Assembly (NCBI RefSeq): GCF_029227915.1
Contig: NC_079876.1
Location: 31,035,828-31,099,827, forward strand
Direction of reading: 5' to 3'
Length of the DNA: 64,000 nucleotides
Source: Hydractinia symbiolongicarpus
Taxonomy: Eukaryota > Cnidaria > Hydrozoa > Anthoathecata > Hydractiniidae
Part shown: positions 57,481-64,000 of the stretch, piece after piece
How the letters are laid out: each line of letters begins with the position of its first letter
Numbering within the stretch: position 1 is the stretch's first letter
The notes under the pieces: model-generated
Database searches by the model: none
Told to the model about the DNA's origin: nothing
What the model saw: only the letters and a program-made list of their open reading frames with translations
Program-made: the position numbers and the translations under genes

Positions 57481-58121
57481 AATTTTACATTACATTAAAT
57501 TCACGATTAAGACAGAGGCGCTTGTTTAAAGACATTTAGGAAATAGGACTTTGTCAAGGGGAAAAATTTTGGTGAAAGCGGATTTTTTACAAAATTTACA
57601 AAAAAATTGTAAACATGCAAGCAAAATTGTACGAAAAACTTTTCGGTAAAAACGTCAGTAAAAAGTGACTAAATTTTAGCTCGGTGATTGTAATTTAACG
57701 ACTTCTTTTTACTGACCAGCGTTTTTCCGACTTGATTATTTGCTGACTTTTTCCTTTTTTAACCGAAATATCTAGATAGATTTACTTTTTATTTTTAGTT
57801 GACATTGGTATATAAAAAGCCTTTTGTTACCTTGAGAGAATTAATTTTCGCGAAAACTAATTTTCGCGGGAAATTGTGTAAAAATAAGATTGATTTTTGC
57901 GCGAACTAATTCTCGCGAGAAATTGTTTAAAAATAAAATTTAATTTTCACAAGAAATGGTTTAAGGTGGTAACCCTCTAACACATGATTTTTTGTTTAAA
58001 TAATTAATTTTTTTCTGTTTCAGCGCTTTCACTGGCCTTGCACACATTGTTAGAACTAAGAAAACACATTTTTGTCAATCATGTTTTGTAAAGGGAGTTG
58101 CCCGAGCAAAAATTTTGTTTC
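57481..58121. other. Non-coding stretch with dispersed repeat pieces
   Basis: No gene. 57610-57740 holds an imperfect inverted repeat (cagtaaaaagtgactaaatt facing aatttaacgacttcttttta). 57840-57960 has two tandem copies of a roughly 60-base block with ttttcgcgggaaattg. Confidence 0.45.
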
Positions 58122-59124
58122 ACTAGTCGGTGTCCAGAGACAAAAATCCACGGGTTTGCCCGTGCTCTTTATACTTCGCTACTTGCGCGGCACCATTTTG
58201 CGTGACAGACAGACATTATAATATAGACTAGTCGTTAACCCGTGGAAAAATCCACGGGCTCGCCCGTCCTTTATATATCGCATTTCGTGTTTCTGTAACA
58301 GGACGCGGTTTTCGCGGACAGACAAACAAAATACGGCTATTATTAAAGAGACTAGCCGTTAGCCCGTGGAAAAATCCACGGGTTCGCAACAAAGTGGATA
58401 AAAATATATCGCATTTGATATTCGTGTTTCCGTAGCATGATTTTTTAACTCAGCGGGGGATCCGCGCAGAGACAGACAGACGGAATACGGCTATTATTAA
58501 AGAGACTAGTCGTTAGCCCGTGGAAAAATCCACGGGTTCGCCCGTCCTTTATATTTACCTGTCGCAGCAAAGTGGATAAAAATATATCGCATTTAATATT
58601 CGTGTTTCCGCAACATCATTTTCTAACTCAGCGGGGGGTCCGCGCAGAGACAGACAGACGATGGGTATTATTATAGAGACTAGTCGTTGCCCGTGGAAAA
58701 ATCGACGGGTTCGCCCGTCCTTTATATTTACCCGTCGCAACAAAGCGGATGAAAATATATCGCATTTGATCATCGTGTTTCCGTTACATGATTTTCTAAC
58801 TCAGCGGGGGGTCCGCGCAGAGACAGACAGACGACGGCTATTATTATAGAGACTAGTCGTTGCCCGTGGAAGAATCCACGGGTTCGCCCGTCCTTTATAT
58901 TTACCCGTCGCAACAAAGTGGATAAAAATATATCGCATTTGATATTCGTGTTTCCGTAACATTATTTTCAAACTCAGCGGGGGGTCCGCGCAGAGACAGA
59001 CAGACGACGGCTATTATTATAGAGACTAGTCGTTAGCCCGTGGTAAAATCCACGGGTTCGCCCGTCGCAGCTAAGCTACCATTTTTGCGTGACAGACGTA
59101 TACGGGCATTATAATATAGATTAA
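58122..59124. repeat. Tandem array of hairpin-bearing repeats, 7 units
   Basis: Units start with actagtcgtt at 58122 (variant), 58227, 58351, 58505, 58679, 58852 and 59025. Spacings are 105, 124, 154, 174, 173 and 173 bases. Each unit begins with a hairpin, cccgtggaaaaatccacggg, then cgcccgtcctttatat. The three longest central units add a block with tcagcgggggg and cgcgcagagacagacagacg. The first and last units lack that block and end with accatttttgcgtgacagac and cattataatatag. The two short outer units look like the ends of a mobile element around a tandemly amplified core. Confidence 0.8.
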
Positions 59125-60607
59125 TTGATTGATTTAGCAAAATTACTGGAAAATTGAATTTGCCCTAAAAATACTAAGATGGCACTTGTCTTAATGCAAA
59201 ATTTCAGAATTATGATTCATCAGTCTTGTCAACTTGTTATAATTTACTTAACGTGGCCTAGGAAAGACTTAAAACGTGACAAAATAAGCAAGAACACCCC
59301 AAGTAAAGCTGTGAATGGCTCAGAAGATCCTTTTTATATTTTAGCATTTCAATACCGAAAACAAGAGGTTTGAAGTCCGACTTGCCTAACCATGATAAAA
59401 ATGTCAGATTAGCATTCTAATTCTGAAATCACAAATGTGCGAAATATAAGTTTTAAATACCGCTAAAATTACTATTGTTGTCTCGCTTGGAAAAAAATAA
59501 ACTGGTGAAGAAATTCCTTACAATGGATCAATTAGCTAACTATTATTTTAAACGCAGTCAGTAAGCCAAGTCACTGTTGTTTTTATCTATCAGTTTTTAA
59601 CAGAAGTTGTTTGAAAAATAAGGTACACTCAATAACTGTATGCACAGGATTATGCAAGCAACATCACTAATTTTCATTGACAGCTTGAAATCTCGTGTTT
59701 GTTTGGAACAAGACAGCCAGCCATCTACTCATATCATCATATTCAAAGGAACCTAGTACACCCTGCTTATATAACACCTAGACTGATAAACAAATCATTA
59801 AAAGCACCCAATGTTTCGCAGATACATGCTATTCTCTCATATCACCAAATGTTCACAATTAGATTCTAGGACAAACAATTTTGTAAATAAAACAGGTAAA
59901 CAAACCATCAATTTTGCGGTATTTTGGGATGTATATTTCGCGGAACAAAAAGGGATACAGAAATAGGTCTATCCATTAAAGTTTACTTTCATGACTCTGA
60001 AAAGTCCTTTGTCAGAATCCAAACCGGAAACTGAAAGTTGCTCAGTAAGGAAACGGTAGGTGAAGTCTGAGTTGTTAGTTAATTTGCTTCGTTTTTGGCC
60101 CAATTTTAGGCCTAGACTTTAGCAACTCGGTTGCTTTTAAAAAGATGAATATGTAGTGATCAAAGTTTTGGTTTTAGCAAGGACTAACTTGGAGAATAAA
60201 AATGACATGGATTTCCACGCTTTTCGGGTTATCAAGACGCAACTAATGATTACGATTTGAAAAATTATATAGTACGAACTATGTGTGAAGCGTAAGAATA
60301 TATTAATTTCAAAATTACGTTTTGTCACGATAGTGGCAAAGAACGTATGCTTTTATTTAAAATGGGTAGATCACGCATAATGAGCAGGCTTTCTTTTAAT
60401 TTGATGTCCCGTGAGCCAAAACAGTGAAATCGTCATACAATCATTGTCGATTTTCACAAACCAATAACTGATCGCTAACAGCACTGTTACAAGGCAACAC
60501 AGATTTACCCGTAAGAACGGAACGATCAATGTGCTCGACGGCTCTTGTCTTTAGGTGTTCTCCATATGCATATGTACTTTCAAAATAATAAAATGATAAA
60601 AAAAATC
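59125..60607. other. Gene-free stretch
   Basis: No gene or RNA recognised in about 1.5 kb of AT-rich sequence; short open frames lack any domain-like sequence. Confidence 0.45.
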
Positions 60608-60745
60608 TATATTATAATGCCCGTATACGTCTGTCTGTCTGTCACGCAAAATGGTAGCTTAGCTGCGCAATAGCGAGAAGCACGCAATGCGGTATAAAAA
60701 GGACGGGCGAGCCAGTGGATTTTCCTCGGGCTAACGACTAGTTTA
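60608..60745 (-). repeat. Solo inverted copy of the hairpin-repeat element
   Basis: Reverse-orientation single unit of the short type seen at the ends of 58122-59124. It starts tattataatgcccgtatacg and ends gggctaacgactag, with atttttgcgtgacag-type sequence between. It shows the short unit exists alone. Confidence 0.75.
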
Positions 60746-61119
60746 TAATAAAAAGCAAATCTAAAGAGCATTTGAAGATAAAACGCAAAGCCATTTTGTT
60801 TTGTTTGCGTGAGATTCAAAATTTAATTTCTTCTTTTATCGTGATGTTTGTATGATTCAACAAACTTTACTTGAACGTGTAATGTAAACAACAGATGGGT
60901 AAACAATCGAAATTAAAATTGACCCAAACCCTTATTCACCTTTTGATGTGTTTATTAAAAAATAAAAATAATACGTATGCTTAGGGTTAGGGTTACTGTC
61001 ACCAAATTTGAAAGATTGTATTAGCTACATGAAGATGAACAGTGTTTTTTTTCTTTTCGGAGGTAAGAGTGCAAAAAAATTAAATTAGACGAGTTGACTT
61101 GCATTATTTACGCAACTTC
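60746..61119. other. Non-coding stretch
   Basis: No gene. Contains one ttagggttagggtta-like word near 60980, too short to call telomeric. Confidence 0.4.
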
Positions 61120-61571
61120 TTAAAGTTACCTCCGGCAAAAAATCAAGTTGAGCACATATGAAAGGTCTTTAAAAGGCCTCTAGAAATCTTTTTATTTTTT
61201 TTGAAAAGTCTTTATCCGTTCTCGAGATATTTGTCTTAAAAGTTGCGCTAATTATGCGAAATTATGACGTCATGATCTAGCTGTAAAACATGTATTTTCT
61301 TTTATTGAGCATAATTATGGCAGCTAAATATTGAAATTTATGTAAAATGTTCAAAACGTCAAAATGAACCGCCAGAAAATATTTTGAAACTCTATATGGC
61401 TTGTCAAAAATGTTAAATATAATACCCTTGCAAAGCTAGTTCATGACATCATGCACAATTAGTTAATCCTCTTTGTCCAAATTCTAAAGAACCAATCAAG
61501 AATTTTGCTAGGCAACCTTTCAAACTCTTTCATAGGAAATCAACTTTTTTTTCGCAGGAGGTAACCTTTAG
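61120..61571. mobile_element. MITE with TTAA-type target (copy 2)
   Basis: Diverged copy of 48287-48715 in the same orientation, element 61124-61567. Ends read agttacctcc and ggaggtaacct. Left flank TTAA is intact and the right flank is TTAG. Internal strings such as gaaatctttttatttttt, attgaaatttatgtaaaatg and aaagaaccaatcaagaattt are shared. Confidence 0.8.
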
Positions 61572-61942
61572 GGGATGGAACATTGGAGGCTCCGTAAACA
61601 CGATTAAGATTGTAAAGTACTAGGCAGGAAAACAAACTAAATGAATTTTGGCTGAATTCTGAATCATTCCTCTCATGACTATCAATACCATAGTTTATTA
61701 GAATCAAGTTATTCGAAAGCAAGGTTCATTATTTTTCTGTCAAATTCAATCTTATTTCGGAGTATAAAAATAAACGCTCTTCGCATCCTCTTGTGCTGTT
61801 CTTTTAGCTTATCACTTATTTGGAAATTTTGCGTATTTTTCCATTTTATCAAAAAAACTTGTACATGAGAAAATTGCACGTCGTAAGGTTACATATATAT
61901 GTTGTAAAATAACTGTAAGATCTGTACGATATTTTTATGCAG

Positions 61943-63788
61943 TTGTACATCTGGTATACTCAAGAACATACCATGTTGATGTCATGAACAAGAAGCACGA
62001 AATATGTAAACAATTATCTCACTTTGTTCCTAATTTATGTGATTATCCAACAGCTGCGCAATATTGTTTTGGTTTGTGCGGTGGAACAAGAGGTAAAGTT
62101 GTTTTTTCGACTTGCGCTGGAGAGAATGATTCAAATTATTTGTCTGTCAGGAATTGTTTTCGAACTTATCATCGATAAATTGACTTTTTTACCAGAGCTT
62201 TTGTCTTGCGGAAAACGTCCACCACTCGGCCGACGAGTTCGTCGAATAGTAGGGGGTGTAAAAAGCAGACCAGGAGAATGGCCCTGGCAAGTCAGTCTAC
62301 GATTGAACGGAACGCAATGGTGCGCTGGTGCGATTTTATCTGAACATTTTGTACTGTCTGCTGCCCATTGTTTTGGTGAGTCTTCGTTTTGTACTGCGCT
62401 TATCAAACACTCCCTCGTTGTGTCACTAAGATTATCTTTCCTATAACTTCTTTGTTTTTCTTCGTCTTGTTTTCATAAAATGGGTTACCCAAATGATTTG
62501 TGTTTAGTAAAATTCAATTTTGTATCAGGTGATTCTCAGTGTCCTATCACTCTGTAAAGCCCCGTGACAAATTACCTTTTTTTCCGCGCGTCTGGTCTAG
62601 AGCTTTTTGGAAGTTCGCTACAACATCAAAATCTCATGGGTTCGAGTTTAGGAAAAACAAGAATTATTAGCAAAAGAAAAGAACGTTTGTAAGTAGGCTG
62701 CACAAAAAATTAGCAGGTCTTTAGCAGCAAAGGATTTGTCATCCACTTAAAGTACAAAATGCATAACAAAGTAATAGCTTTAATGCTCTCCGGCTTGTAG
62801 AATTCACAACAGAAATTAGGAAAACTTCGTTCCCACGGTATTTTGCTTCTTTAATGAACATGACTGCCCGTGGTAACAGCTCTAGATAAGAGACCCTGGA
62901 GATGGAAATTTAGTCAGTAAGGCGAGATAATATAAGTAATTATCATTGTTTAGACGCTGGATATTCGAGCATAAATCCCGCAGATTGGCGTGTTCATGCT
63001 GGCGATCATGAATTGTTAGCCAAAGATAAATTAGAGCAAGAAGTTAGAGTTCGAAAGATTATTCTACATCCAAAATATAATTACAGTGTCCATAAAACAA
63101 CACAGAAATATTGGGGAGTCCTTCATAACGACGTCGGTAAGACAAGAGATATTTTATTAATTTAGCCTCATTTAAATAAATTTGAGTTTATTATTCATGA
63201 AATATATAGGCCAATTCTTGTAGGCCCAAAGCCACGTAATTTTAAGAATGTGGTGAGAATAGTTTTGGCGCGAAAAATTAAAGCTGATAAAAATATGTGC
63301 CTACCGGGTCGTAAGGTTATTTATTCAATTTCACGATAAAAATGGTTATTATAGAACAAGAACAATTCTCAATAATAAAATTCGAACGAGCTCGATTTGT
63401 GGATCTTTTTTAAGTTTTAAAAGCTAGCAGTAAATAAAAGGTAAAAACACGCATCTTTCTATAATTGCAGCCATATTACAGCTAAAAACTGCTATCAAAC
63501 TGAAACATTCCAACAAAGCAGCCATCTGTCTACCAGACAACCAAAAAATAATTCCAGATCTTTATGGTTGTTACGCTGTTGGTTGGGGACACACTTCATA
63601 TAACGGCACGCAACCTGATGAATTGCGTCACGCAAAAGTTTATACGGTACCGAATTCCATCTGCAACAGCGAGGTCGCTTATAACAACACAGTGAATCCA
63701 AAAGAGTTGATCTGCGCTGGTTATAAAGATGGCGGCATAGACGCGTGTAATTACGACAGTGGTGGAGCACTGGTTTGCAACAAGAAAG
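61943..63788 (+). CDS. Trypsin-family serine protease (3' exon missing at window edge)
   Basis: Exons with matching phases: 61943-62092, 62196-62375, 62954-63136, 63471-63788. The first encodes a Cys-rich module (HEIC, then [17 protein letters not shown]) that may be a degenerate ShKT domain. The second has the linking Cys, the activation site RRIVGG and WPWQVSL, and the catalytic His in LSAAHC. The third ends with the catalytic Asp in HNDV. The fourth holds [23 protein letters not shown] with the catalytic Ser. Asp189 (DAC) predicts trypsin-like cleavage after Lys/Arg. The residue before DSGG is Tyr in place of the nearly invariant Gly193, which forms the oxyanion hole. A ttttttttag at 63987-63996 may be the acceptor of the last exon, cut by the window end. 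The signal-peptide exon must lie upstream and was not found. Likely secreted. Confidence 0.85.
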
Positions 63789-64000
63789 GTTTGTCGCAAT
63801 TTTATGACAATCAGCTTTCACTCGCAACTCCTCTCTATTATCTTACCGATTTCAGTTAATGTATAATAACCAGTTACTATGCATAATACCCAAATTTATC
63901 ACATTTCCTTCCACGCATATAATGTTTGTTTGTTCTTCCTTCTGTGTAACAAAAACATTTTCTAAAAATATGGATATAGATTGCTGTTTTTTTTAGTTGT
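63789..64000 (+). other. Last intron of the protease gene, running to the window edge
   Basis: A GT donor at 63789 follows CNKKG. No further coding sequence is seen until a pyrimidine tract and AG at 63987-63996, after which only four bases remain. Confidence 0.45.

Noticed and set aside
58122-59124. CRISPR-like array
   Set aside because: Units of 105-174 bases with no constant short repeat and unique spacers, in a metazoan genome; it is a tandem satellite-like repeat.
60975-60990. Telomere-like ttagggttaggg word
   Set aside because: About two units only; chance or tiny interstitial remnant.

Overview
The window reads as a piece of an AT-rich animal nuclear genome, most likely a cnidarian and probably a hydrozoan. 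Genes are split by short GT-AG introns. Several proteins are plainly metazoan: TFIIF alpha/RAP74, JMJD7, a selenocysteine glutathione peroxidase and a trypsin-like protease. The intergenic DNA is full of transposon remnants of types I associate with cnidarians. The species is inferred from this mix and is not proven.

Layout. 1-3500 holds small inverted-repeat elements and a long palindrome. 3504-9691 is a decayed gene for a ZNFX1-like RNA helicase with N-terminal cold-shock-like domains, NFX1 zinc fingers and two C-terminal PARP-like domains; stops and frameshifts break it many times. 11412-17598 is a complete-looking DNA transposon with terminal inverted repeats and a direct flanking repeat of 10 bp. 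It carries a RecQ-like helicase (+) and a DUF6589-type protein (-), both lightly damaged. 17609-38450 is gene-poor but contains a small family of secreted-signal, single-pass receptors: two intact copies on the minus strand (21774-22757 and 28436-29419) and a broken inverted copy near 35833-36335. The last two sit in a decayed inverted duplication of several kilobases.

38450-45140 is a transposon graveyard: a SAP-like fragment, a THAP/DDE_Tnp_4 transposase pseudogene, a long-inverted-repeat element built of short tandem repeats, a tRNA-derived SINE, and a 5'-truncated LINE whose 667-residue reverse-transcriptase ORF is still open.

47505-57480 is the housekeeping block, all on the plus strand: a membrane-anchored GPx4-like selenoprotein with an in-frame UGA at the active site, GTF2F1 (RAP74) in ten coding exons with a duplicated penultimate exon, and JMJD7 in three exons with a cysteine-rich insertion of about 110 residues inside the JmjC domain. 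58122-59124 is a tandem array of hairpin-bearing repeats. 61943-63788 is most of a trypsin-family protease whose last exon lies beyond the right edge; it carries a Tyr where the oxyanion-hole Gly193 is normally found.

The housekeeping genes act separately: transcription initiation and elongation, protein hydroxylation, lipid-peroxide reduction, extracellular proteolysis. The parts most likely to be new are the RecQ/DUF6589 transposon, the receptor family with a conserved first half and divergent second half, and the helicase-PARP fusion.
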